From assembly GCF_039539345.1 (NCBI RefSeq), contig NZ_BAABCY010000053.1:1-64000 (forward strand): a DNA stretch of 64,000 nt, given 5' to 3'. Below are positions 33,293 to 42,637 of the stretch, in pieces. The DNA is from Snuella lapsa. Lineage in GTDB: Bacteria > Bacteroidota > Bacteroidia > Flavobacteriales > Flavobacteriaceae. How positions within the stretch are numbered: the stretch's first letter is position 1; every line of letters starts with the position of its first letter. The notes under the pieces were generated by a model. That model searched no databases. It was given only the letters and a program-made list of their open reading frames with translations, and was not told the DNA's origin. The position numbers and the translations under genes are program-made.

Positions 33293-34676
33293 TAGACGGT
33301 TTCATACATCTTCATTTAGAGACCCTTCTGGTTATATTTTTTGGGACAAAAATGTTTTAAAACGTGTTGTTAATGCTATCTATTTTAAACAATACAAAGC
33401 TTTAAAAGCTTCTGGTTTTTATACCAAGCTCTTCGAGTCAAAATTATTGATACCCCATAAGGAGCTTTTAGAGGCGGAAACAGAAATTATAATACAACCT
33501 GAGCGAATTTCATTTATAACGTATCCTTATGAATGGAGTTTTAATCAATATAAGGAAGCAGCATTATTAACATTAAAACTCCAAGCTTACTGTTTAAAAC
33601 ATAATTTTAGCCTTAAAGATGCCTCCGCATTTAATGTTGCTTTTCATAAGGGAATAGCTATTTTTATAGATACTTTGTCATTCGATTTTTATAATGATAA
33701 TGAGCCTTGGAGAGGATTTAGGCAGTTCATTATGCATTTTTTAGGGCCATTGGTCTTAGCACATTATCATGGAGCTCAGGCTTTAAAGTTGATGAGTAAT
33801 TTTATAGATGGTATTCCAGTAAAAATGTTAGCTTCCATGCTTCCATTTAAAACCAAATTAAATCCAGTATTGTATTCCAATATTCATCTGCTAGCTAAGT
33901 TTGAAGATAAGCATAGTGATTCGTATTCAGGAAATGCTCAAAAGTCTTTTCTGTCCAAAAAAGGACAGCTTAACATGATAGAGAGCCTTTATAATTATAT
34001 TAAGGAGCTTTCATTAAAAGAGACTAGTGAATGGCAAGATTATTATAACAAAACGAATTATACGGAAGATGCTTTTAAATTAAAAAGTAATTTAATTAAT
34101 AAATGGGTGTCTATTTTAAAAGCAAAGACTTTAATTGATATAGGAGGTAATGATGGTACATTTACCAGGGGGATTGACTCAAAAATTGAACAAGCTTTAG
34201 TGTGCGATGTTGATAATAATGCGGTAGATTTTAATTATACGATAGTTAGAGATAATAAGGAACGTCACATTTTACCTTTTGTTTTAGACGTGTTAAACCC
34301 CTCTGCAGCCATTGGTTTTAATAATGAAGAACGACAGTCTTTCATTGAACGTATAAAAAAGTTCGCTCCCGATGTTACGCTAGCGCTAGCTTTGATACAT
34401 CATATGTCTCTTTCGGGAAATGTAACTTTTGATATGTCAGCTAATTTTTTTGCGTCATTTTCTAAGTATTTAATTATAGAGTTTCCAAAAAGGGAAGATT
34501 CTTGGGTACAAAGATTACTTAAAACAAAAGGGGCATTTGAAGCGCATTTTGAGTTTTATAATATTCAAAACTTTGAAAAGCATTATACTAATTATTTTGA
34601 TGTTGTTGAGAAACAGCCTATACATAATTCAGAAAGAGTATTGTATTTTTTAAAATTAAAAACTCATGATGTCTAG
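33276..34676 (+). CDS. Large class I methyltransferase-like protein (NoeA-type)
   Basis: A 466-residue protein. The N-terminal half (RFHTSSFRDPSGYIFWDKNV, ITYPYEWSFNQYKEAALLTL, NVAFHKGIAIFIDTLSFDFY) is typical of the NoeA nodulation-related family. The C-terminal half has a SAM-binding core TLIDIGGNDGTFTRG and VTLALALIHHMSLSGNV. Members accompany the DPG small protein and a sulfatase-like protein, as here. They probably methylate a surface glycan or its lipid carrier, which is inference. Confidence 0.75.
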   Translation: MFGINNRRFHTSSFRDPSGYIFWDKNVLKRVVNAIYFKQYKALKASGFYTKLFESKLLIPHKELLEAETEIIIQPERISFITYPYEWSFNQYKEAALLTLKLQAYCLKHNFSLKDASAFNVAFHKGIAIFIDTLSFDFYNDNEPWRGFRQFIMHFLGPLVLAHYHGAQALKLMSNFIDGIPVKMLASMLPFKTKLNPVLYSNIHLLAKFEDKHSDSYSGNAQKSFLSKKGQLNMIESLYNYIKELSLKETSEWQDYYNKTNYTEDAFKLKSNLINKWVSILKAKTLIDIGGNDGTFTRGIDSKIEQALVCDVDNNAVDFNYTIVRDNKERHILPFVLDVLNPSAAIGFNNEERQSFIERIKKFAPDVTLALALIHHMSLSGNVTFDMSANFFASFSKYLIIEFPKREDSWVQRLLKTKGAFEAHFEFYNIQNFEKHYTNYFDVVEKQPIHNSERVLYFLKLKTHDV

Positions 34677-36153
34677 AATAAAGGAATTCTTAAACAGTAC
34701 CAAAGATTATCCTAAAATATCTGCTTTTGCATCAGGATTATATCCCTTCTTGCATTATTATAGTAGTAATTTGTCTATTGCTGATTCCTTTTCTCAATTA
34801 TTGTTTTTAGTATTACTATGTTTTATACTTCCACAGATAATTTTTGCAATTAGCCCGTCCGTGTTAAAATTTCTTAGGCTTCAGTTTCTTGAAAAGTTTA
34901 GGCTTAGCGTGTTGAATATAGGTATATTCATATCACTTTTAATTATATTGATTTTTCATCTTAATAAATGGATCTCGTTGGTCATTGCGATTCTATGTGT
35001 ATGTGTGTCAATGCTGATTTATAATCATTTAAAAAAAGTAATTATAATACAGTTCATTTTGGCAATAACAAGTTGTTTTGTTTTAATGCCTAGTTTGTAT
35101 TTTGCTGTTAACCAGGATAATGATACTTGGACAAAGCTTTCTAATGAATTAATAAGTGTAAAACTCGATAAAACTCCAAATATTTTTGTTATACAACCTG
35201 ATGGTTATGTTAATATTTCAGAAATTAATTTGCCACCGTACAACTTTGATAACTCAACATTTTATGGCTGGTTATCTGAAAACGGCTTTATAAATTATCC
35301 CAATTTTAGGAGTAATTATTATTCGACATTGACTTCAAATGCGTCAATGTTCGCAATGAAACATCATTATTATTCTAATACGAATAGGAGTAATTTGAAA
35401 ACTTTTAATGCCTTGGAGGCCATAGTTGGAAAAGATAACAATACACTTAAAATTTTAAAGAATAATAATTATAAAACTCATTTGATTACAGACAATACAT
35501 ATTTTCTTATAAACAGGACTCCGTTGGTTTATGATTATTGTAATGTACCTTTAAATAAGGTATCTTATTATGATACCGGTAATGTTAAAGGGGTTGATAT
35601 TATTTCTGATTTTGAGAGTATCATTGATACATTGTCAAAGAATAAAAATTTCTTTTTTATAGAAAAAACGCTACCTAGTCATGTTATGTATAGTAAGCGT
35701 TTGTCAAAAGGCATAAGCCAAGAACGCATTGAATATTTGGATAGATTAGAATTAGCAAATGAGTGGATTAAAAGGCTGTTTGAAAAGATTAAGAAGTTTG
35801 ATGAAGAAGCATTTGTTGTTATTGTCGCAGACCATGGCGGCTATGTTGGACTAGAATATACTCTAGAAGCAGTTAATAGAAAGTTGAATCCTACTGAAAT
35901 AAAATCTGCTTTTAGTAGTATGTTGAGTATAAAATGGCCGCAAAAAATTAATTCTAAAGGTTTGAAATTTAAAAGTAATGTGAATTTATTTAGAAATGTA
36001 TTTTATAGTCTAACAGAGAATAAAAACTTAGAAAAAAAGACGTTAGAAGACACTAGTTTCATTCCTTATTTTGAAAACGGTAATTATAGTTTTTATAAAT
36101 GTATTGATAAGGATTATAATATTATCTTTAAGCCAGCAACACCAAAGGACTAA
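34666..36153 (+). CDS. Membrane-bound sulfatase-like enzyme
   Basis: A 495-residue protein with four or five N-terminal helices (about 25-160) and a C-terminal alkaline-phosphatase-superfamily domain. NIFVIQPDGYVNISEI gives the first metal strand, FRSNYYSTLTSNASMFAMKH the nucleophile area (Thr/Ser), and VVIVADHGGYVGLEY the DHG metal site. Relatives transfer phosphoglycerol or phosphoethanolamine to surface glycans. The start ATG 34666 overlaps the methyltransferase gene by 11 nt, so the module 33083-36153 is coupled. Confidence 0.75.
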   Translation: MMSRIKEFLNSTKDYPKISAFASGLYPFLHYYSSNLSIADSFSQLLFLVLLCFILPQIIFAISPSVLKFLRLQFLEKFRLSVLNIGIFISLLIILIFHLNKWISLVIAILCVCVSMLIYNHLKKVIIIQFILAITSCFVLMPSLYFAVNQDNDTWTKLSNELISVKLDKTPNIFVIQPDGYVNISEINLPPYNFDNSTFYGWLSENGFINYPNFRSNYYSTLTSNASMFAMKHHYYSNTNRSNLKTFNALEAIVGKDNNTLKILKNNNYKTHLITDNTYFLINRTPLVYDYCNVPLNKVSYYDTGNVKGVDIISDFESIIDTLSKNKNFFFIEKTLPSHVMYSKRLSKGISQERIEYLDRLELANEWIKRLFEKIKKFDEEAFVVIVADHGGYVGLEYTLEAVNRKLNPTEIKSAFSSMLSIKWPQKINSKGLKFKSNVNLFRNVFYSLTENKNLEKKTLEDTSFIPYFENGNYSFYKCIDKDYNIIFKPATPKD

Positions 36154-36173
36154 TTATTTTTTAAGTATAATCT

Positions 36174-37112
36174 TTGTTTAATGTTTTAAAATACAATTTA
36201 AATTTATTGGATGATTGGAACAACTTTGTTTCAGCATCAAAAAATGGGACGTTTCTTTTCCATCGTAGTTTTATGGAATACCACTCCGATAGATTTGAAG
36301 ATTATTCATTATTAGTTTATAAGAAAGAAAAACTTGTAGCCTTGCTGCCTGCCAACAAGGAAGGTAATACTGTTTATTCACATCAAGGATTAACCTATGG
36401 AGGGCTAATTTTACCTTATGCCTTGTCGGCAATTAATGTGTTTTCAATTTTTGACGCTATTGTTAGTTTTTTGAAAGTAAATCATATTGAAGAAATACAT
36501 ATAAAGCAGATACCTGAAATTTATTGTAAAAGCGCCACAAACGAAATAGCTTATGTGTTAGGTCAAAGTGCAAATTTATACAGGAGAGATATGGTTTTGG
36601 CAATCGATTACGCTAAGCCATTAAATATTCATAAAACTAAATTAAAGCACTATAAAAAAGCAGAGAATTTAAATTTGACAATTAAAGAAGAAACTAAATT
36701 CGATAGTTTTTGGAGTCAAGTTTTAGAGCCAAGATTATTAACTAAACACAATGCTAAGCCAGTACACTCGATCAATGAAATACAGCTTTTGTATAGTCGT
36801 TTCCCCGATAAAATAAAACAATTTAATATTTATTACGAAGACCGTATTTTGGCTGGTTTAACTGTTTTTGAAACTGCTACTGTTGTAAAATCCCAATATG
36901 GAGCAACAACTAAAGAAGGCGAAAGGTTTAGAGCTCTTGATTATTTGTTTTTACATTTAATAAAAGAATATAAACTAGTAGGTAAAAAGTTTTTTTCAAT
37001 GGGAACAGTTGTCGAGGATAATGAATTGAAGTTCAATCAAGGACTTTTAAAACAAAAGGAAGAGTTAGGTTGCGATATTTACACGCAAGATTTTTTCAGG
37101 CTAAAATTATAA
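36174..37112 (+). CDS. FemAB/GNAT-like acyltransferase
   Basis: A 312-residue GNAT-fold protein: FVSASKNGTFLFHRSFMEYH, LVALLPANKEGNTVYSHQGL and TYGGLILP are the FemAB-type landmarks; YEDRILAGLTVFETATVVKS and the C-terminal SMGTVVEDNELKFNQGLLKQ are also typical. Start is TTG 36174. It sits before the sugar aminotransferase (TAATG overlap), so it may acetylate the 3-amino sugar made next door, although it is not a standard left-handed-helix acetyltransferase. Confidence 0.7.
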   Translation: MFNVLKYNLNLLDDWNNFVSASKNGTFLFHRSFMEYHSDRFEDYSLLVYKKEKLVALLPANKEGNTVYSHQGLTYGGLILPYALSAINVFSIFDAIVSFLKVNHIEEIHIKQIPEIYCKSATNEIAYVLGQSANLYRRDMVLAIDYAKPLNIHKTKLKHYKKAENLNLTIKEETKFDSFWSQVLEPRLLTKHNAKPVHSINEIQLLYSRFPDKIKQFNIYYEDRILAGLTVFETATVVKSQYGATTKEGERFRALDYLFLHLIKEYKLVGKKFFSMGTVVEDNELKFNQGLLKQKEELGCDIYTQDFFRLKL

Positions 37113-38212
37113 TGATACCATTTTTAGATTTAAAAAAAGTTAATGCTCGTTTCGATTTGGAATTTCAGGAGAAATTCAAACAGTTTTTGGAAGCAGGACA
37201 TTACATTTTGGGAAATGAAGTATTAAAGTTTGAAAATGAATTTTCTAATTATTGTGGTGTACGCCATTGTATTGGTTTAGGAAATGGTCTGGATGCTTTG
37301 CGCTTAATTCTTGAAGCTTATAAAGAATTAGGAAAATTAAAAGAAGGGGACGAGGTAATTTTGCCAGCTAATACATTTATAGCTTCTGTGTTGGCAGTCT
37401 TACATGCTGGTTTAAAACCTATTTTGGTAGAACCTGTTGAAAGAACTTTTAATATCGCTCCGAACAAGGTCTCTAAGGTTTTTACAGATAAAACGAAAGC
37501 TATTATGGCTGTGCATCTTTATGGACAACTTTGTGATATGGATGCCTTAAATAAAATAGCCAGTCAATACGGACTATTAGTCATTGAAGATGCGGCACAG
37601 GCCCATGGAGCTATTTATAAGAATGGCAATAAAGCTGGGAATTTGTCACATGCAGCTGCTTTCAGTTTTTACCCAACTAAAAACTTGGGAGCTTTAGGCG
37701 ATGCAGGAGCTGTTGTGACCAATAATGTCGAGCTTGCAGAATGTGTTAAAAAGCTCAGAAACTATGGGAGTTTAAAGAAATACGAAAATGAAAATCCTGG
37801 CTTCAATAGTAGATTAGACGAAATACAAGCCGTTTTTTTAAATGTTAAGTTAAAGAGTTTGGATACCGATAATGTGAGACGACGAGAGATTGCAGTTAGG
37901 TATATTAATGAAATTAACAACGAACAAATAACACTGCCTTATTACAATAATTCTCAGAATCATGTGTTTTATACATTTGTAGTTCGAGTGGATGAAAGGG
38001 AAAAATTCATTAAACATTTAGATGGAAATGGTGTAGGGTGGTTAATTCATTATCCCATAGCGCCTCATAAACAGAAAGCACTTTCTGGATTCAATTATTT
38101 AAGGTTTCCAATTACCGAAGCCATTCATGATACGGTTATAAGTTTACCGATAAGTCCAGTAATGACGGAAACAGAAGTGGATAAAGTGATCTCTGTAGTC
38201 AATGAGTTTTAA
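37112..38212 (+). CDS. DegT/DnrJ/EryC1/StrS sugar aminotransferase (FdtB/QdtB-like)
   Basis: A 366-residue PLP aminotransferase: IPFLDLKKVNARFDLEFQEK, ENEFSNYCGVRHCIGLGNGL, LPANTFIASVLAVLHAGLKP, VIEDAAQAHGA and AFSFYPTKNLGALGDAGAVV with the PLP Lys. The C-terminal WLIHYPIAPHKQKAL matches the FdtB/QdtB subgroup that aminates dTDP-3-keto-6-deoxyhexoses. The matching 3,4-ketoisomerase lies at 42638. ATG 37112 is chosen over TTG 37070 because it begins the conserved MIPFLDLK start and overlaps the previous stop by 1 nt. Confidence 0.88.
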   Translation: MIPFLDLKKVNARFDLEFQEKFKQFLEAGHYILGNEVLKFENEFSNYCGVRHCIGLGNGLDALRLILEAYKELGKLKEGDEVILPANTFIASVLAVLHAGLKPILVEPVERTFNIAPNKVSKVFTDKTKAIMAVHLYGQLCDMDALNKIASQYGLLVIEDAAQAHGAIYKNGNKAGNLSHAAAFSFYPTKNLGALGDAGAVVTNNVELAECVKKLRNYGSLKKYENENPGFNSRLDEIQAVFLNVKLKSLDTDNVRRREIAVRYINEINNEQITLPYYNNSQNHVFYTFVVRVDEREKFIKHLDGNGVGWLIHYPIAPHKQKALSGFNYLRFPITEAIHDTVISLPISPVMTETEVDKVISVVNEF

Positions 38213-38257
38213 ATTAGGACGTTTATATTTTAATTGCTAAATCAGGTATAAACCAAT

Positions 38258-39550
38258 TTGATATTCCGATATATAAGAAATAATCTTTTGCTAAAAATAA
38301 CCTCTGTCAATGCGGTCGTGATAGGGTTTAGACTTGTTATTTCTGTATTTGTCCAACGTATTTTGGCGTTAACCATAGGAGAAGCTGGAATTGCAAAAGT
38401 AGGACAGCTTCGAAATCTTGTAGAAATATTAAAAAGTGTTTCTACATTGGGGACTTTCAATGGGATTATAAAGTATGTTTCTGAATTTAAGGATAGTAGA
38501 GAGGAATTAGACAGGGTGTTTAGTACCACTTATGTATTTGGTGTTATAGGATCAGTTATAACATCTACGGTATTAATTTTTGTGTCAAATAGTTTGGCAA
38601 TCAAATTATTTGGATCCGAAGAGATGAGCGATGTTGTTGTTATTTTGGCAGTACTCATGCCCGTTTTGGTTTTAATACGCTTTTTTAATGGTATAATTAA
38701 TGGACTTTCCGAATATAAAAAATATGCCAAGATCGATTTAATTACCTATGTAATGTCAACCTTGTTGCTTTTACTTTTTCTTAAGTTTTACAGTCTTAAG
38801 GGTGTTTTACTGGCTATTATTTTAACGCCTGTTATACAACTTGGAGTTATAGGGAGCATTTTTGGAGCTGGTTTAAGGAGAATAGTAAAGGTTAATAGTG
38901 TTCGTTTTAAAATACCTTACTATAAACAATTACTAGGATTTGCACTTATGTCGTTTGTGTCGACTGTGCTTATTAACTATATTGAGATTGATATCAGGAC
39001 TTCCATAACTAATCAGATTAGTGAAAAGGAAGCAGGTTATTGGACAGCTATAGGATTTATATCAAAAAATTACATGGTATTTTCTTCAGGAGTTTTTACA
39101 CTTTATGTAATCCCAAGATTTGCAAAAATATATGATGGTAGTAGATTCAAGAAAGAAGTTGTTTATATCTATAAAACCTTACTCCCCATTTTTGGTTTGG
39201 GGATGTTATTGGTGTATATATTCAGAGAAACTGTTATAACGATTGTTTATCCTAATTTCACAGGGATGGAACCATTGTTTAAATGGCAATTGTTGGGAGA
39301 TTTTATTAGGCTAGCTACTTTAGTGGTCTCACATCAATTTTTAGCAAAGAAAATGACCAAAAGTTTTATTGTAACTGAACTAATTTCGTTAGGTTTATTT
39401 TACTTTTTATCCAAAAGCCTAGTGCTTGTCTATGGGGCAGAAGGAGTGGTAATGGCCCATTTTTATAGATATATAGTTTACTTTGGAGTTGTAGTGTTTG
39501 CTGTGTGGAGATATTATAAAATTAATATGAATAGTTTTTACAATGGATAG
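38258..39550 (+). CDS. O-antigen flippase-like translocase (Wzx), copy 2
   Basis: A 430-residue paralogue of the protein at 31709-33028, with the same plan and the motifs TIGEAGIAKVGQLRNLVEIL and WQLLGDFIRLATLVVSHQFL. The start is TTG 38258. The two are clearly diverged, so this is not a recent duplication; each may serve a different lipid-linked repeat unit. It overlaps the next gene by 8 nt. Confidence 0.85.
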   Translation: MIFRYIRNNLLLKITSVNAVVIGFRLVISVFVQRILALTIGEAGIAKVGQLRNLVEILKSVSTLGTFNGIIKYVSEFKDSREELDRVFSTTYVFGVIGSVITSTVLIFVSNSLAIKLFGSEEMSDVVVILAVLMPVLVLIRFFNGIINGLSEYKKYAKIDLITYVMSTLLLLLFLKFYSLKGVLLAIILTPVIQLGVIGSIFGAGLRRIVKVNSVRFKIPYYKQLLGFALMSFVSTVLINYIEIDIRTSITNQISEKEAGYWTAIGFISKNYMVFSSGVFTLYVIPRFAKIYDGSRFKKEVVYIYKTLLPIFGLGMLLVYIFRETVITIVYPNFTGMEPLFKWQLLGDFIRLATLVVSHQFLAKKMTKSFIVTELISLGLFYFLSKSLVLVYGAEGVVMAHFYRYIVYFGVVVFAVWRYYKINMNSFYNG

Positions 39551-40376
39551 AATATGCTCATTAATAATAGATGATGATGTCTATAACTTTAATGTGGAAG
39601 GGGATTTTTTTTGGGGACAGAAGGAATTGTTGTTTAAGGAAGAAGGTAATGTGATCTCCAAAATGCCATGGAAGGATGATGGTTTTAATATTGTTAAAGC
39701 ATTTTCAGAAGATGAATTTGAAAAGTTGAAAAATTCCATTAGGGAAAATGTTATTAACGCTTTAAAGTTAAATGATGTCGACTTTAATGAAAGAACATTT
39801 TTATTGGAGGATTATCATAAAGTAGTGAAAACAGACGACTTACATAATAAAGTAATTAATGTTACCAGAAACTTAGAAAATTCGGATTTTGATTTTGACA
39901 TAGAATTATTGGCAAACAATTTAGGTGTCGTTTTGGGGTGCAAGTTAACTTCTTGGGTCGAAGAACTTCAAAAGACTCATATACAAATCAGGATTAGCAG
40001 ACCAAACTCTTTAGATATTAATCCACCTCATAGAGACGGTTATTTAAGTTATTGGCATGATATTATTAATGTTTGGATTCCAATAGTCGGGTGTAATGAG
40101 AAATCATCGCTTCCTGTTTTTCCTGGAAGCCATTTAATTCCTGAAAACGAAATTTTAAGAACAGCGAGTAAGGGAGCAAAAATTAATGGAAATACCTATT
40201 ATGTTCCTTGTATTCTTGAGACTAAAGAAGGTGTCATAAAAATGGTAAGGCCAAACCCCATAAAAGGAGAAGCTTTAGTTTTTACGCCATATTTAATTCA
40301 TGGTGCTGCTGCAAATTTAAATAAAGACCTTACTAGAGTTTCGCTAGAGCTCCGATTCCCTAAAGTAAAAGGTTAA
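39543..40376 (+). CDS. Fe(II)/2-oxoglutarate oxygenase-like (PhyH family)
   Basis: A 277-residue protein with the facial triad of phytanoyl-CoA-hydroxylase-type oxygenases: INPPHRDGYLSYWHDIINVW (HxD), LPVFPGSHLIPENEI, and GEALVFTPYLIHGAAANLNK (distal His) followed by LTRVSLELRFP with the 2OG-binding Arg. It is placed inside the glycan locus, so it may hydroxylate or cyclise a nucleotide sugar or glycan. Its stop interleaves with the convergent glycosyltransferase stop in TTAA. Confidence 0.75.
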   Translation: MDRICSLIIDDDVYNFNVEGDFFWGQKELLFKEEGNVISKMPWKDDGFNIVKAFSEDEFEKLKNSIRENVINALKLNDVDFNERTFLLEDYHKVVKTDDLHNKVINVTRNLENSDFDFDIELLANNLGVVLGCKLTSWVEELQKTHIQIRISRPNSLDINPPHRDGYLSYWHDIINVWIPIVGCNEKSSLPVFPGSHLIPENEILRTASKGAKINGNTYYVPCILETKEGVIKMVRPNPIKGEALVFTPYLIHGAAANLNKDLTRVSLELRFPKVKG

Positions 40377-41515
40377 AGTTGTGATTGCCATTTCTCTAAA
40401 TATTGTTTGGCAATATCAATGTAATTATGGTGCTTTTCTACAAATTCTCGAGCATTATGCGAAATTTCCTGAATTTTCTTTGGGTTTAAAATCAACCACT
40501 CTAGTTTATTGGCAATATCATTAGTATCTGGAAGTGCATTAATAGCAACCGTATCTTCTTTTAAATTATAATAGTCCAACCATTCTTGTTCAGCTCCAGT
40601 AAAAACCACTTTGCCCATGGCCATAGCTTCCAGTGCATTGAAGCCTTGGTCGTAGGCGTAGACCTGGTCTAAAAGAATATGAGCTTCATCGAATTTTGTA
40701 ATGTATTCATGATACGGTAAGTCTTCTACCGTACTAATCCGGATAAGATTTCCATGTTTTTCTTTAACGATATCCAAGGCAGCTTCAAAAATATCGTTCC
40801 CCTTTTTGTAATAGTTTTGCCTATTAATGCCGTGAAAAATTACTATTTTATTAGTAGGAGCTATAAGGTTAAAAGTTACTTCATTACAGTTTATGGCATG
40901 AGGAATCATTCCCAAATACTTATTGTGCCCCTTTAGAGGAATATGGTAATCTAAATCGTTAGAAATAACACCTTTTATTGTCTTAAAAATGTAATTATGG
41001 AGAATAAGGTGCTGGGGAGTCAAATAACTTAATGCAGGAGAGAAGTCTTTTTTAGAGCCTTTTTTTTCAAAATAAGGAGATAGTATAGAATATCTGAATT
41101 GCTTGTCAAAAGCAAATTTAACACTTGGATAATCTAAACCAGCTGAAAGCAGAAAACTGTGTTTGTTCCAACTAGATATTTGTTTGAAAATGTGTAATTG
41201 ATCTTGACGGGAAAAGTCGAAAGGAGCTTCATTAATAAATTGTACAATGTCGTGACCCGACAGTTTATTTTTATTTTTTAGTATTTGGTGTTTTACAGAA
41301 ATAGCGTGTATGTCAATATTGAAGAATCTTATAAAAAGACGTCTCAGCTTTTTTAAAAGATACCCTTCAAAATAATGTTTTATTTCAATGTCAACATTTA
41401 CTTTTTTAAATCCGTCCCTGGTACTTACAACATGAGCTTCATGTCCTAAATGGCGTACCCCTTCTTTAATATTCCAATGTGTACGGTTAAATTCTCCAAA
41501 GAGTAAAATTTTCAT
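40373..41515 (-). CDS. Glycosyltransferase (GT-B fold, family 1-like)
   Basis: A 380-residue GT-B protein: KILLFGEFNRTHWNIKEGVR at the N-terminus, NKIVIFHGINRQNYYKKGND as the donor-domain start, LDQVYAYDQGFNALEAMAMG with the acidic E-x7-E region, and TGAEQEWLDYY. Divergent from typical GT4 proteins but recognisable. It is on the minus strand in a mainly plus-strand locus and is divergently transcribed from the GT4 gene at 41543, with 27 nt between. Confidence 0.78.
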   Translation of the reverse strand: MKILLFGEFNRTHWNIKEGVRHLGHEAHVVSTRDGFKKVNVDIEIKHYFEGYLLKKLRRLFIRFFNIDIHAISVKHQILKNKNKLSGHDIVQFINEAPFDFSRQDQLHIFKQISSWNKHSFLLSAGLDYPSVKFAFDKQFRYSILSPYFEKKGSKKDFSPALSYLTPQHLILHNYIFKTIKGVISNDLDYHIPLKGHNKYLGMIPHAINCNEVTFNLIAPTNKIVIFHGINRQNYYKKGNDIFEAALDIVKEKHGNLIRISTVEDLPYHEYITKFDEAHILLDQVYAYDQGFNALEAMAMGKVVFTGAEQEWLDYYNLKEDTVAINALPDTNDIANKLEWLILNPKKIQEISHNAREFVEKHHNYIDIAKQYLEKWQSQL

Positions 41516-41542
41516 ATATATTTACCATGTCATTTTATATTT

Positions 41543-42637
41543 ATGCAAAATAATAATAAAAAAAGGATTTGTATAGTTGCCCGCTCATTAGGAGAAGGAG
41601 GGGCTGATCGAGTGGCTTCATTACAATCAATTTTTTTGAGTGATTTAGGTTATGAAGTATATGTGGTTTCCTTTTGTAACTACATTAAGTATCCGTATAA
41701 GGGAATTTTATTGAATCTAGGAGAACTAAAGGACAACAATAATAACTTTCTGGGGAAAATAAAAAGATTATTAGTATTCAGGAAGTTTATAAATAACAAT
41801 AAAATAGATGTTATAATTGATCATCGAGTTAGGAGTAGGCCATTATTGGAGGTATTGATAGCTTTTTTTGTATACAAGCCAGAAGTTATTTATATAGTTC
41901 ATAATTACAAGATTGATTTATATTTTCCGTCAGTTAAGCAAGTAACCAGATTTGTCAACAAAAAGGCAAAGTGTATTGTAGCAGTTTCTTCGCAGATAGA
42001 ACAAAAGGTAAAAGATGTCTATCGATTAAAAAATGTAAGGACAATTTATAACCCAATAGATTTTGATTTTATAAATAGCAATAAGAGTGAAAAGCTTAAG
42101 GTTAATTATAAGTATATCTTTTGGTACGGTAGACTGGAAGATGAACAAAAAAATATAAAACTTTTAATAGAAGCCTATAAAGAGTCGGATTTAGTATTGT
42201 TAGGAATAAAACTCATTATAATGGGTAGTGGTAAGGATGAAAATAAAATAAAGGAATTAATTTTCAATTTAGGCTTACAAGGTAATATAGTGTTATTGCC
42301 ATTTTCTAAAAATCCTTTTGCATATATCAATAAATCAATTTTTGTTGCGTTGTCTAGTAGGTACGAAGGACTGCCTATGACAATTTTAGAATCACTAGCC
42401 TGTGGAATTCCAGTAGTTAGCGTAGATTATAATGAAGGAAACAATAAAATAGTTCAACATGGTTATAATGGACTGTTGGTTAAAAATAATGACGTTAAAG
42501 CATTAGCAGATGCGTTTAATACATTTGTTACAGATGAGGAGTTATATAAAAGATGTAAAAAAAATGCGAAATCAAGTGTCCGTTCTTATGATATAGAGCA
42601 TGTAGCTAAAGAATGGGGAAAATTAATTGCTGAATAG
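41543..42637 (+). CDS. Glycosyltransferase family 4
   Basis: A 364-residue GT4 enzyme: N-terminal RICIVARSLGEGGADRVASL, central YIFWYGRLEDEQKNIKLLIE, then VALSSRYEGLPMTILESLAC with the E-x7-E retaining-GT motif and GYNGLLVKNNDVKALADAFN. It follows the usual pattern of GalNAc/glucosyl-type transferases; the donor is unknown. It is immediately followed, with no gap, by the ketoisomerase gene at 42638. Confidence 0.9.
   Translation: MQNNNKKRICIVARSLGEGGADRVASLQSIFLSDLGYEVYVVSFCNYIKYPYKGILLNLGELKDNNNNFLGKIKRLLVFRKFINNNKIDVIIDHRVRSRPLLEVLIAFFVYKPEVIYIVHNYKIDLYFPSVKQVTRFVNKKAKCIVAVSSQIEQKVKDVYRLKNVRTIYNPIDFDFINSNKSEKLKVNYKYIFWYGRLEDEQKNIKLLIEAYKESDLVLLGIKLIIMGSGKDENKIKELIFNLGLQGNIVLLPFSKNPFAYINKSIFVALSSRYEGLPMTILESLACGIPVVSVDYNEGNNKIVQHGYNGLLVKNNDVKALADAFNTFVTDEELYKRCKKNAKSSVRSYDIEHVAKEWGKLIAE

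Noticed and set aside
36160..36180. TAnnTTTG-like promoter before the FemAB gene
   Set aside because: The sequence AATCTTTG differs from the consensus at the first two positions, and the gene is probably cotranscribed with the sulfatase-like gene.
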